NCBI RefSeq assembly: GCF_038502225.1
Contig: NC_091383.1
Span: 3,275,235-3,339,234, forward strand
DNA length: 64,000 bases
Source: Cherax quadricarinatus
Taxonomy: Eukaryota > Arthropoda > Malacostraca > Decapoda > Parastacidae
Direction of reading: 5' to 3'
The notes under the pieces were generated by a model. It saw only the letters and a list, made by a program, of their open reading frames with translations, had not been told where the DNA came from and did no database searches. The translations under genes and the position numbers were made by a program. How positions within the stretch are numbered: the first letter of the stretch is position 1; every line of letters starts with the position of its first letter. Of this stretch, positions 28,553-40,032 are shown one piece after another.

Positions 28553-31522
28553 GTTATGCAACACATGCAGTGTTGCTGGTAGCTTGTGTCATGCAACACA
28601 TGCAGTGTTGCTGGTAGCTTGTGATATGCAACACATGCAGTGTTGCTGGTAGCTTGTGCCATGCAACACATGCAGTGTTGCTGGTAGCTTGTGTTATGCA
28701 ACACATGCAGTGTTGCTGGTAGCTTGTGATATGCAACACATGCAGTGTTGCTGGTAGCTTGTGCCATGCAACACATGCAGTGTTGCTGGTAGCTTGTGCC
28801 ATGCAGCACATGCAGTGTTGCTGGTAGCTTGTGCCATGCAACACATGCAGTGTTGCTGGTAGCTTGTGCCATGCAACACATGCAGTGTTGCTGGTAGCTT
28901 GTCATGCAACACATGCAGTGTTGCTGGTAGCTTGTGTTATGCAACACATGCAGTGTTGCTGGTAGCTTGTGTTATGCAACACATGCAGTGTTGCTGGTAG
29001 CTTGTGTTATGCAACACATGCAGTGTTGCTGGTAGCTTGTGATATGCAACACATGCAGTGTTGCTGGTAGCTTGTGTTATGCAACACATGCAGTGTTGCT
29101 GGTAGCTTGTGTTATGCAACACATGCAGTGTTGCTGGTAGCTTGTGTTATGCAACACATGCAGTGTTGCTGGTAGCTTGTGTTATGCAACACATGCAGTG
29201 TTGCTGGTAGCTTGTGTCATGCAACACATGCAGTGTTGCTGGTAGCTTGTCATGCAACACATGCAGTGTTGCTGGTAGCTTGTGTTATGCAACACATGCA
29301 GTGTTGCTGGTAGCTTGTGTTATGCAACACATGCAGTGTTGCTGGTAGCTTGTGCCATGCAACACATGCAGTGTTGCTGGTAGCTTGTGCCATGCAACAC
29401 ATGCAGTGTTGCTGGTAGCTTGTGCCATGCAACACATGCAGTGTTGCTGGTAGCTTGTTATGCAACACATGCAGTGTTGCTGGTAGCTTGTCATGCAACA
29501 CATGCAGTGTTGCTGGTAGCTTGTGCCATGCAACACATGCAGTGTTGCTGGTAGCTTGTGCCATGCAACACATGCAGTGTTGCTGGTAGCTTGTGCCATG
29601 CAACACATGCAGTGTTGCTGGTAGCTTGTTATGCAACACATGCAGTGTTGCTGGTAGCTTGTCATGCAACACATGCAGTGTTGCTGGTAGCTTGTGCCAT
29701 GCAACACATGCAGTGTTGCTGGTAGCTTGTGTTATGCAACACATGCAGTGTTGCTGGTAGCTTGTGCCATGCAACACATGCAGTGTTGCTGGTAGCTTGT
29801 GTTATGCAACACATGCAGTGTTGCTGGTAGCTTGTGCCATGCAACACATGCAGTGTTGCTGGTAGCTTGTGCCATGCAACACATGCAGTGTTGCTGGTAG
29901 CTTGTCATGCAACACATGCAGTGTTGCTCGTAGCTTGTGTCATGCAACACATGCAGTGTTGCTGGTAGCTTGTCATGCAACACATGCAGTGTTGCTGGTA
30001 GCTTGTGTTATGCAACACATGCAGTGTTGCTGGTAGCTTGTGTTATGCAACACATGCAGTGTTGCTGGTAGCTTGTGTTATGCAACACATGCAGTGTTGC
30101 TGGTAGCTTGTGTTATGCAACACATGCAGTGTTGCTGGTAGCTTGTGTTATGCAACACATGCAGTGTTGCTGGTAGCTTGTGTTATGCAACACATGCAGT
30201 GTTGCTGGTAGCTTGTGTTATGCAACACATGCAGTGTTGCTGGTAGCTTGTCATGCAACACATGCAGTGTTGCTGGTAGCTTGTGCAATGCAACACATGC
30301 AGTGTTGCTGGTAGCTTGTGTTATGCAACACATGCAGTGTTGCTGGTAGCTTGTCATGCAGCACATGCAGTGTTGCTGGTAGCTTGTGCCATGCAACACA
30401 TGCAGCGTAGCTGGTAGCTTGTGATATGCAACACATGCAGTGTTGCTGGTAGCTTGTGTTATGCAACACATGCAGTGTTGCTGGTAGCTTGTGTTATGCA
30501 ACACATGCAGTGTTGCTGGTAGCTTGTCATGCAACACATGCAGTGTTGCTGGTAGCTTGTCATGCAACACATGCAGTGTTGCTGGTAGCTTGTGCCATGC
30601 AGCACATGCAGTGTTGCTGGTAGCTTGATATGCAACACATGCAGTGTTGCTGGTAGCTTGATATGCAACACATGCAGTGTTGCTGGTAGCTTGTGATATG
30701 CAACACATGCAGTGTTGCTGGTAGCTTGTGTCATGCAACACATGCAGTGTTGCTGGTAGCTTGTCATGCAACACATGCAGTGTTGCTGGTAGCTTGTGAT
30801 ATGCAACACATGCAGTGTTGCTGGTAGCTTGTGTTATGCAACACATGCAATGTTGCTGGTAGCTTGTGTTATGCAACACACGCAGTGTTGCTGGTAGCTT
30901 GTGTTATGCAACACATGCAGTGTTGCTGGTAGCTTGTGTTATGCAACACATGCAGTGTTGCTGGTAGCTTGTGTTATGCAACACATGCAGTGTTGCTGGT
31001 AGCTTGTGTTATGCAACACATGCAGTGTTGCTGGTAGCTTGTGTTATGCAACACATGCAGTGTTGCTGGTAGCTTGTGTTATGCAACACATGCAGTGTTG
31101 CTGGTAGCTTGTGTTATGCAACACATGGTGTTGCTGGTAGCTTGTCATGCAACACATGCAGTGTTGCTGGTAGCTTGTCATGCAACACATGCAGTGTTGC
31201 TGGTAGCTTGTCATATGCAACACATGCAGTGTTGCTGGTAGCTTGTGTTATGCAACACATGCAGTGTTGCTGGTAGCTTGTGTTATGCAACACATGCAGT
31301 GTTGCTGGTAGCTTGTCATGCAACACATGCAGTGTTGCTGGTAGCTTGTTATGCAACACATGCAGTGTTGCTGGTAGCTTGTGTCATGCAACACATGCAG
31401 TGTTGCTGGTAGCTTGTGTCATGCAACACATGCAGTGTTGCTGGTAGCTTGTGTCATGCAACACATGCAGTGTTGCTGGCAGCTTGTGTCATGCAACACA
31501 TGCAGTGTTGCTGGCAGCTTGC
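28553..31522. repeat. 35-bp hairpin-forming minisatellite, about 85 copies
   Basis: The unit is GCAACACATGCAGTGTTGCT plus GGTAGCTTGTGTTAT. Each unit contains the inverted repeat GCAACAC-ATGCA-GTGTTGC, a 7-bp stem with a 5-base loop. The linker comes in classes GTGTTAT, GTGTCAT, GTGCCAT and GTGATAT (35 bp) and TCAT, TTAT and GATAT (33 bp), arranged in runs. Frames rich in Cys and His on the minus strand are not genes. Confidence 0.96.
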
Positions 31523-31704
31523 ACAGAAACAATCTTTGATGTACCTTTGACATATTATCAAGAGTTGTCCTACAGCAGCGTCTCTGAGATGTACAGAGAT
31601 CACCAGAGATAATTCTATATTGAGTCAGTGGAGGTGAATTTTGTCTTATGGACAAAAGTAGTGGTGAGCCTTGGACTGTATGGACACACTGTTCATCTGG
31701 CAGT

Positions 31705-33092
31705 TTGAGTTACTGTTCTGGAGCCTACTGTGGCTTGTAGGATGGTGTTTATTCTGCCCTGGAGCCTACTGTGGCTTGTAGGATGGTGTTTGTACTGCCC
31801 TGGAGCCTACTGTGGCTTGTAGGATGGTGTTTGTACTGCCCTGGAGCCTACTGTGGCTTGTAGGATGGTGTTTGTACTGCCCTGGAGCCTACTGTGGCTT
31901 GTAGGATGGTGTTTATACTGCCCTGGAGCCTAATGTGGCTTGTAGGATGGTGTTTATGCTGCCCTGAGCCTAATGTGGCTTGTAGGATGGTGTTTATACT
32001 GCTCTGGAGCCTAATGTGGCTTGTAGGATGGTATTTATACTGCCCTGGAGCCTAATGTGGTTTGTAGGATGGTGTTTATACTGCCCTGGAGCCTACTGTG
32101 GCTTGTAGGATGGTGTTTATACTGCCCTGGAGCCTAATGTGGCTTGTAGGATGGTGTTTATACTGCCCTGGAGCCTAATGTGGCTTGTAGGATGGTGTTT
32201 ATACTGGCCCTGGAGCCTACGGTGGCTTGTAGGATGGTGTTTATACTGCCCTGGAGCCTAATGTGGCTTGTAGGATGGTGTTTATACTGCCCTGGAGCCT
32301 AATGTGGCTTGTAGGATGGTGTTTATACTTCCCTGGAGCCTACTGTGGCTTGTAGGATGGTGTTTATACTGCCCTGGAGCCTACTGTGGCTTGTAGGATG
32401 GTGTTTATTCTGCCCTGGAGCCTACTGTGGCTTGTAGGATGGTGTTTATACTGCCCTGGAGCCTAATGTGGCTTGTAGGATGGTGTTTATTCTGCCCTGG
32501 AGCCTAATGTGGCTTGTAGGATGGTGTTTATACTGCCCTGGAGCCTAATGTTTCTTGTAGGATGGTGTTTATACTGCCCTGGAGCCTACTGTGGCTTGTA
32601 GGATGGTGTTTATACTGCCCTGGAGCCTAATGTGGCTTGTAGGATGGTGTTTATACTGCCCTGGAGCCTAATGTGGCTTGTAGGATGGTGTTTATACTGC
32701 CTTGGAGCCTAATGTTTCTTGTAGGATGGTGTTTATACTGCCCTGGAGCCTAATGTGGCTTGTAGGGTGGTGTTTATACTGCCCTGGAGCCTAATGTGGC
32801 TTGTAGAATGGTGTTTATACTGCCCTGGAGCCTAATGTGGCTTGTAGGATGTTTATACTGCCCTGGAGCCTACTGTGGCTTGTAGGATGGTGTTTATACT
32901 GCCCTGGAGCCTACTGTGGCTTGTAGGATGGTGTTTACACTGCCCTGGAGCCTACTGTGGCTTGTAGGATGGTGTTTATACTGCCCTGGAGCCTAATGTG
33001 GCTTGTAGGATGGTGTTTATACTGCCTTGGAGCCTACTGTGGCTTGTAGGATGGTGTTTATACTGCCCTGGAGCCTAATGTGGCTTGTAGGA
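31705..33092. repeat. 41-bp minisatellite, left part, about 33 copies
   Basis: The unit is GTGTTTATACTGCCCTGGAG plus CCTACTGTGGCTTGTAGGATG. CCTACTG/CCTAATG alternates along the array, TTTCTTG replaces GGCTTG twice, and one unit is 8-9 bp shorter (about 32846). Three further copies lie beyond the LINE at 35752-35882. Confidence 0.95.
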
Positions 33093-35751
33093 TTCAAATT
33101 CAAATTCAAAGTTTATTCTCTATAAGGATTACAATGCTGAGTTTACAGAAATTTGGTTGTGTGGTTTACATGTAGTAAAATAATAATTACAGAGTGTACC
33201 ACTAGAACGCTTAGCATGGCTAGGCATTTCGGGCAGACTTAGTTTTATTCTTAATTGTAAAATATTACAAATTATGAGGTAAGTTGGTATTAAGGCTAAG
33301 TGACTAAATACTAGTTTGTGAGTTTAGCAATGTGAATGCTTTTTTTTGGCACAGTACATAGTTTCAGTATTGGAGTATCATAGGATTCATTATTTTAAGA
33401 TTGAGATTAATATTTCTGTTTATGGTCAAATGAGTGAGTGAGTGTAAGTGTGAACCACCAGGTGGTATTCGTGTAGTTAGTTGACAGGGTGTATCAGGGA
33501 GATAAGATGTTTTCTAATGGTAGTTTTGAAGGTGATGAATGTGTCTGCAGTTCTAGAGTTCTCAGGTAGAGTATTCCAGATTTTAGGGCCTTTGACATAC
33601 ATTGAATTTTTGTAAAGGTTTAGTCGGACACGGGGAATGTCGTAGAGATGTTTGTGTCTGGTGTTATGCCTGTGGGTTCTGTCACAACTATCAAGAAAGC
33701 GTTTTAGGTCAAGGTTGATATTGGAGTTTAAGGCCCTGTAGATGTAGATTGCACAGTAGTAAGTGTGGATGTACTGAACAGGGAGTAAGTTTAGGTCTAT
33801 GAAGAGTGGGGGGGTGTGTTGCCAGGGATGGGATTTAGTGATTATTCTTACTGCAGCTTTTTGTTGGGTTATTATTGGCTTTAGGTGTGTTGCTGCAGTT
33901 GATCCCCAAGCACAAATAGCATAGGTGAGGTATGGATAAATAAGTGAGTGGTATAGTGTGAGAAGGGCATTTTGTGGCACGTAGTATCGTATCTTGGAGA
34001 GGATCCCAACCGTTTTGGATACTTTTCTGGTTATATGCTGGATATGGGTGCTGAAATTCAGGTTGTTGTCAAGGTATAAGCCTAGGAATTTGCCCCCATT
34101 ATTTCTGGTAATTAGAGTGTTGTCAATCTTAATGTTAATTTGTGCATCTCCTGCTCTGCTACCAAACATAATATAGTAGGTTTTGTCAGTGTTAAGCGTA
34201 AGTTTATTGGCTGTCATCCAAGTCGATATTTTGATCAGCTCCTCATTCACAGTGGCGTTGAGGGTGGCAAGATTAGGGTGAGAGATGACATAAGTCGTGT
34301 CGTCAGCAAAGAGAATGGGTTTCAGGTGTTGGGATACGTTTGGAAGGTCATTGATGTATATGAGGAAGAGCAGGGGACCAAGGACACTTCCCTGCGGAAC
34401 TCCAGTATCAAGTGGCCGTGTTGCTGATGCTGTGTCTTTAATGGTGACATACTGATACCTATTAGTAATGTAAGATTTGAAATAAGCAAGCGCATGGCCT
34501 CTTATACCGTAATGATTAAGTTTGTGGAGTAGGATGTCGTGGTCTACTGTGTCAAAAGCTTTTCTTAGGTCAATAAAAATTCCTAGTGGATATTCCTTAT
34601 TTTCCAATGCTGTGTAAAGCAGATCTAGCATTTTTATGATTGCATCATTAGTGCTTTTATTTTTCCTGAATCCAAATTGGCAGGGGTTGAGTATGTTTTG
34701 AGCCGTTATAAATGAATACAGCCTCCTGTGCACGAGTTTCTCAAAGATTTTGGATAGCAATGGTAAGTTAGATATTGGCCTATAGTTGTTTAAGTCTGTA
34801 GGGTCACCACCTTTATGTATTGGTGTAACCCTTGCCATCTTGAGTAGTTTCGGGAAGGTGCTAGTCTCTAGTGACTTGTTAAAGAGTAATGAAATAGCAT
34901 GCGAAAGGACATGGGCCGCTCGCTTGTACAGTAATGGTGGGACATGAGACAGATTCCCCGAGTTATTTTTAAGTGACTATATAATTTCGGTGACTTCCGT
35001 GGGCTCAGTTGGTGCAAGATAGAAGGAATTAGGGAAATTCCCATCTAGGTAGTCCCCGGCATGGGCATTGGTATGTGGGATTTTACTGGCGAGATTAGAT
35101 CCTATGGTTGAGAAGAAGTCGTTTATCTTGTTAGCTGTGTCAGTGGGATGTAGTGGTGTTTCATTAGGTTTAGTTAGGACAATATTCTTGGTTTTTCTCA
35201 GTTTGTGGGTCCCTAGAATCTGAGAGTGTTTTCCAGGTCTTTTTTATATCTCCTCTAGTGTCTGTGAATCTACTGGAGTAGTATAGTTGTTTGGCTTTCT
35301 TTATTACTTTGGTGAGAGCTGATGAATAGTGTTTAAGAATATCTTTGTGTATTAAGCCCTGTCTATATTGCTTTTCATATTGGTGTTTCTTGTCAATGGA
35401 TTTCAGAATGGTGCTGGTTAGCCATGGGCAACCAAGCCGTTTGTTTGTGATCTGTTTTGTTTTTATAGGACAATGTTTGTTGTATAGTCTAAGTAGTTTG
35501 TTAAGAAAAATGTCTGCCCAGTCATCAATACCATTGGCCTTGGAGAATTCTGTAGGCCAATCAACAGTCTCTAGGTCAGCTGTGAACTTCCTTACTGAGG
35601 CCTCGTCATGGAGTCTAAATGAGACTTTGTTGTATTCAAGTGGTGGTTTACTAATGTTTGTCAGGTGGAAGGTAGGGTAGTGGTCTGTAGTGCTATCTGT
35701 GATTATCCCTGATTTAAGGGGGGCTAGTATATTGGTCCATATGTGGTCTAT
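33093..35751 (-). mobile_element. LINE family B, 5'-truncated, inside the 41-bp minisatellite
   Basis: On the minus strand it runs from the end of an endonuclease (IDHIWTNILAPLKSGIITDS, with DHYPTFHL) through a linker (NKHCPIKTKQI, SKIPHTNAHAGDYLDGNFPN) to RT and a 3' end made of TTTGAATTTGAATTTGAATC next to 33093. One in-frame stop (TAG) is seen near 34980, upstream of the long RT frame, and the linker is shifted around 35210-35260. The array is interrupted between GGAT and ATGGTG with at most a 2-bp duplication. The structure fits the CR1/L2/Rex group. Confidence 0.88.
33477..34838 (-). CDS. LINE B reverse transcriptase, C-terminal 453 residues open
   Basis: RT motifs in order: NNYRPISNLPLLSKIFEKLV (17-36), FGFRKNKST (55-63), IFIDLRKAFDTVDHD (87-101, catalytic Asp), GVPQGSVLGPLLFLIYIND (146-164), FADD (177-180), KFLGLYLD (about 250), then a long C-terminal domain ending near GPKIWNTLPEN. 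This is the polymerase core that copies LINE RNA at the nicked target. The frame starts inside the original protein: coding sense continues upstream beyond an in-frame TAG, so the Met used here is not the true start. It lies inside a truncated element and is not expected to be functional alone. Confidence 0.85.
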   Translation of the reverse strand: MARVTPIHKGGDPTDLNNYRPISNLPLLSKIFEKLVHRRLYSFITAQNILNPCQFGFRKNKSTNDAIIKMLDLLYTALENKEYPLGIFIDLRKAFDTVDHDILLHKLNHYGIRGHALAYFKSYITNRYQYVTIKDTASATRPLDTGVPQGSVLGPLLFLIYINDLPNVSQHLKPILFADDTTYVISHPNLATLNATVNEELIKISTWMTANKLTLNTDKTYYIMFGSRAGDAQINIKIDNTLITRNNGGKFLGLYLDNNLNFSTHIQHITRKVSKTVGILSKIRYYVPQNALLTLYHSLIYPYLTYAICAWGSTAATHLKPIITQQKAAVRIITKSHPWQHTPPLFIDLNLLPVQYIHTYYCAIYIYRALNSNINLDLKRFLDSCDRTHRHNTRHKHLYDIPRVRLNLYKNSMYVKGPKIWNTLPENSRTADTFITFKTTIRKHLISLIHPVN

Positions 35752-35882
35752 TATGGTGTTTATACTGCCCTGGATCCTACTGTGGCTTGTAGGATGGTGT
35801 TTATACTGCCCTGGAGCCTACTGTGGCTTGTAGGATGGTGTTTATACTGCCCTGGAGCCTACTGTGGCTTGTAGGATGGTGT
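35752..35882. repeat. 41-bp minisatellite, right part, about 3 copies
   Basis: Continuation of the array at 31705-33092 after the LINE B insertion. It ends at 35882 where GTTCACATTGTTGTAAAC begins. Confidence 0.93.
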
Positions 35883-35906
35883 TCACATTGTTGTAAACAA
35901 TGCAAG

Positions 35907-38325
35907 TTATCTGGACACTCAACACTACACAACACACACAACACAAGACACACTACACAAGACACACTACACAAGACACACTACACAAGACACACTACAC
36001 AAGACACACTACACAAGACACACTACACAAGACACACTACACAAGACACACTACACAAGACACACTACACAACACACACACTACACAAGACACACTACAC
36101 AAGACACACTACACAACACACACACTACACAAGACACACTACACAAGACACACTACACAAGACACACTACACAAGACACACTACACAAGACACACACACT
36201 ACACAAGACACACACACTACACAAGACACACACACTACACAAGACACACTACACAAGACACACTACACAAGACACACTACACAAGACACACTACACAAGA
36301 CACACTACACAAGACACACTACACAAGACACACTACACAAGACACACTACACAAGACACACTACACAAGACACACTACACAACACTCTACACAACACACT
36401 CTACACAACACTCTACACAACACACTCTACACAACACTCTACACAACACACTCTACACAACACACACTACACAACACACTCTACACAACACACACTACAC
36501 AACACACTCTACGCAACACACTACACAACACACTCTACGCAACACACTACACAACACACTACACAACACACACTACACAACACACACTACACAACACACA
36601 CTACACAACACACACTACACAACACACACTACACAACACACACTACACAACACTCACACTACACAACACACACACTACACAACACACACACTACACCACA
36701 CACACTACACACACTACACAAGACACACTACACAAGACACACTACACAAGACACACTACACAAGACACACTACACAAGACACACTACACAACACACACAC
36801 TACACAAGACACACTACACAAGACACACTACACAACACACACACTACACAAGACACACTACACAACACACACTACACAAGACACACTACACAACACACAC
36901 AACTACACAAGACACACACAACTACACAAGACACACACAACTACACAAGACACACACAACTACACAAGACACACACACTACACAAGACACACTACACAAG
37001 ACACACTACACAACACACACTACACAAGACACACTACACAACACACACTACACAAGACACACTACACAACACACACTACACAACACACACTACACAAGAC
37101 ACACTACACAAGACACACTACACAAGACACACTACACAACACACACTACACAACACACACTACACAAGACACACTACACAACACACACTACACAACACAC
37201 ACTACACAACACACACTACACAACACACACTACACAACACACACTACACAACACACACTACACAACACACACTACACAACACACACTACACAACACACAC
37301 TACACAACACACACTACACAAGACACACTACACAACACACACTACACAACACACTCTACGCAACACACTACACTACACACACTACACAACACACTCTACA
37401 CAGCACTCTACACAACACACTCTACGCAACACACTACACAACGCACACTACACAACACACACTACACAACACACTCTACGCAACACACTACACAACGCAC
37501 ACTACACAACACACACTACACAACACACTCTACGCAACACACTACACAACGCACACTACACAACACACACTACACAACACACACTACACAACACACTCTA
37601 CGCAACACACTACACAACGCACACTACACAACACACACTACACAACACACTCTACGCAACACACTACACAACGCACACTACACAAGACACACTACACAAC
37701 ACACACTACACAACACACTCTACGCAACACACTACACAACGCACACTACACAACACACTCTACGCAACACACTACACAACACACACTACACAACACACAC
37801 TACACAACGCACACTACACAACACACACTACACAACACACTCTACGCAACACACTACACAACGCACACTACACAACGCACACTACACAACACACTCTACG
37901 CAACACACTACACAACGCACACTACACAAGACACACTACACAACGCACACTACACAACGCACACTACACAACGCACACTACACAACACACACTACACAAC
38001 ACACACTACACAACACACACTACACAACACACTCTACGCAACACACTACACAACGCACACTACACAACGCACACTACACAACGCACACTACACAACACAC
38101 ACTACACAACACACTCTACGCAACACACTACACAACGCACACTACACAAGACACACTACACAACACACACTACACAACACACTCTACGCAACACACTACA
38201 CAACGCACACTACACAACACACTCTACGCAACACACTACACAACACACACTACACAACGCACACTACACAACGCACACTACACAACACTACGCAACACAC
38301 TACACAACACTACACAACACACTCC
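35907..38325. repeat. 14-bp array (ACACTACACAAGAC type), about 2.4 kb
   Basis: The basic unit is 14 bp. Left third: ACACAAGACACACT; centre: ACACAACACACACT; right third: higher-order mixtures with CAACGCACACTA and CTCTACGCAACAC. The plus strand is almost free of G, so it is strongly strand-asymmetric. Frames of 829 and 909 codons run through it because no stop can form from A/C-rich units; the His/Thr/Gln peptides are artefacts. Confidence 0.97.
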
Positions 38326-39239
38326 AGCGGGTATCCTCCCACTTGTCACATCCTGGGACTATTTTAATCGCCTGGCACCAACAACCTAAAACATTCAGAG
38401 TGCCGAGTAGTGCCAAGTTGTCCCTCCCTCTCCCTCTCTCCCTCTCCACCTCCTCTCCCCCCTCTCCACTGTTTGGCCTCCACCGACCTACCTACTATGT
38501 TGGGGGGATTGGGGGGGGGTTGGCGTGGGCAGGCGTGTGCTCAGGGTATTGATGGGCAGGCGTGGGTTGGCCATACAGTGCGCGAGTGAGGTGTTGAGAA
38601 GGTGTATGTGTTCTGGCTTCCACTAAACCAGATATAAAGAACTAATTCACTGTATGATGCAAAGTTCGTTATAAGATAAGACAAAATGCAGGTCACTATA
38701 AGAATGGGAACTAATGTGTGATTACAAAATAATTAAAAGTTCTGCGTTATGCTGGATATTTTTCTTCGAGCTTAAGAACACTGATCTACACACTGCAAGC
38801 ATCAATACAGCTTTATTTTCTCTTTGTTCTGTGTTCACCCTGTGTTCTGTGTTCACCCTGTACTCTGAGCTCAATCAAGGAGCTCCCAGAATCGACTCTG
38901 TTAAAAGAAATGTGAATAATAGGATTAGCAAACGTAATATTTACCGAAGTAAATTTTATGTAAGACAGAAAAACTCAGTGAATACGCCGGAAAAATAATA
39001 TTAATGAGGGTGAGCAGTCGACTCTGGGGAAACAGTGAAATGTTTGGGAAGTAGTGACAGAGATTAGTGAATTGTGTGGGGAGAAGAGGCACTGATTTCT
39101 GGAGTGTTTGGAAAGTGAGAGAGGCAGTGAGAGGCAGTGTGGGCAGAGACACTGTAGCAGCAACAGTAGCTAGAGACGCAAGTGTATTATTTATCCTGCT
39201 CTCAGACCAGTCTACGTGTGAAGTATACCTTTTTGCACA
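38326..39239. other. Unique sequence upstream of the large exon
   Basis: It includes a CT-rich run (38418-38470), a G-rich run (38500-38522) and ordinary sequence with no clear gene. It could hold distal promoter or 5' UTR of the gene starting at 40033, but no specific element can be supported. Confidence 0.4.
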
Positions 39240-39518
39240 GGTATCCCAGCGAGGGATACCTGTGCTGTGATTCTAGTTTCATCACCCAGCGAGGGATACC
39301 TGTGCTGTGATTCTAGTTTCATCACCCAGCGAGGGATACCTGTGCTGTGATTCTAGTTTCATCACCCAGCGAGGGATACCTGTGCTGTGATTCTAGTTGC
39401 ATCACCCAGCGAGGGATACCTGTGCTGTGATTCTAGTTGCATCACCCAGCGAGGGATACCTGTGCTGTCATTCTAGTTGCATCACCCAGCGAGGGATACC
39501 TGTGCTGTGATTGTGTTG
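39240..39518. repeat. 40-bp minisatellite, about 7 copies
   Basis: The unit is CCCAGCGAGGGATACCTGTG plus CTGTGATTCTAGTTTCATCA; later copies have GTTGCATCA. It lies 0.5-0.8 kb upstream of the large exon's start codon. Confidence 0.93.
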
Positions 39519-39744
39519 GAAATGAAGAAGATTCACTTGTGACTCTAAATGCATCACCCAATGACATTTTTAAGGTTTTTAAGTTTCCTTCGTGGTTTAT
39601 GAAGGTAGTTAATAAACTAAGAGAAGGACAAAGTTGAAAGAAGTCAAATATGAGAGGAGGAAGTCAAACTTATGAGAAGACAGGCAAAGTTGACAGAAAG
39701 ACTTAGTGTGTGGAACAGGTGGTAGACACGTGCTTTACACCTGT

Positions 39745-39752
39745 TATAAAAA
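39745..39752 (+). promoter_or_regulatory. Candidate TATA box upstream of the large exon
   Basis: TATAAAAA lies 281 bp before the start codon at 40033, in the right strand sense. No clear arthropod initiator was identified about 30 bp downstream, and AT-rich matches arise by chance, so this is only a candidate. Confidence 0.3.
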
Positions 39753-40032
39753 CACCTGTGGCTTCTGACACTGTTCCACATTTCTCACACACTTCTAAGA
39801 GTCTCCAACGTTTTCTAACTTTTTATCTGTGATTTAACGTGCTGTGGGATTACTTATCTTTATGCGTTAAAATAATGTGCAGGTGAAGCTCTTTTTTTCA
39901 CTTGTGAGTAATTTTTATTGTTTGTTATATAGGAATGTGAAATACTTGTAGTCGACTGAGACTTGTTATTAATCTTTTTGACATTAATAGAACTTAAGTG
40001 TATCTTGTGTATCGCTGGACACACTCGCCACT

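Noticed and set aside
28507..31655. Cys/His-rich minus-strand frames resembling a metal-binding repeat protein
   Set aside because: They change frame with each linker-length variant and simply follow the 35-bp repeat; no start, intron or flanking coding sequence.
35823..38552. Open frames of 829 and 909 codons rich in His, Thr and Gln
   Set aside because: They run through a 14-bp A/C-rich array where stops cannot form; three frames are open at once and there is no conserved domain or splice context.
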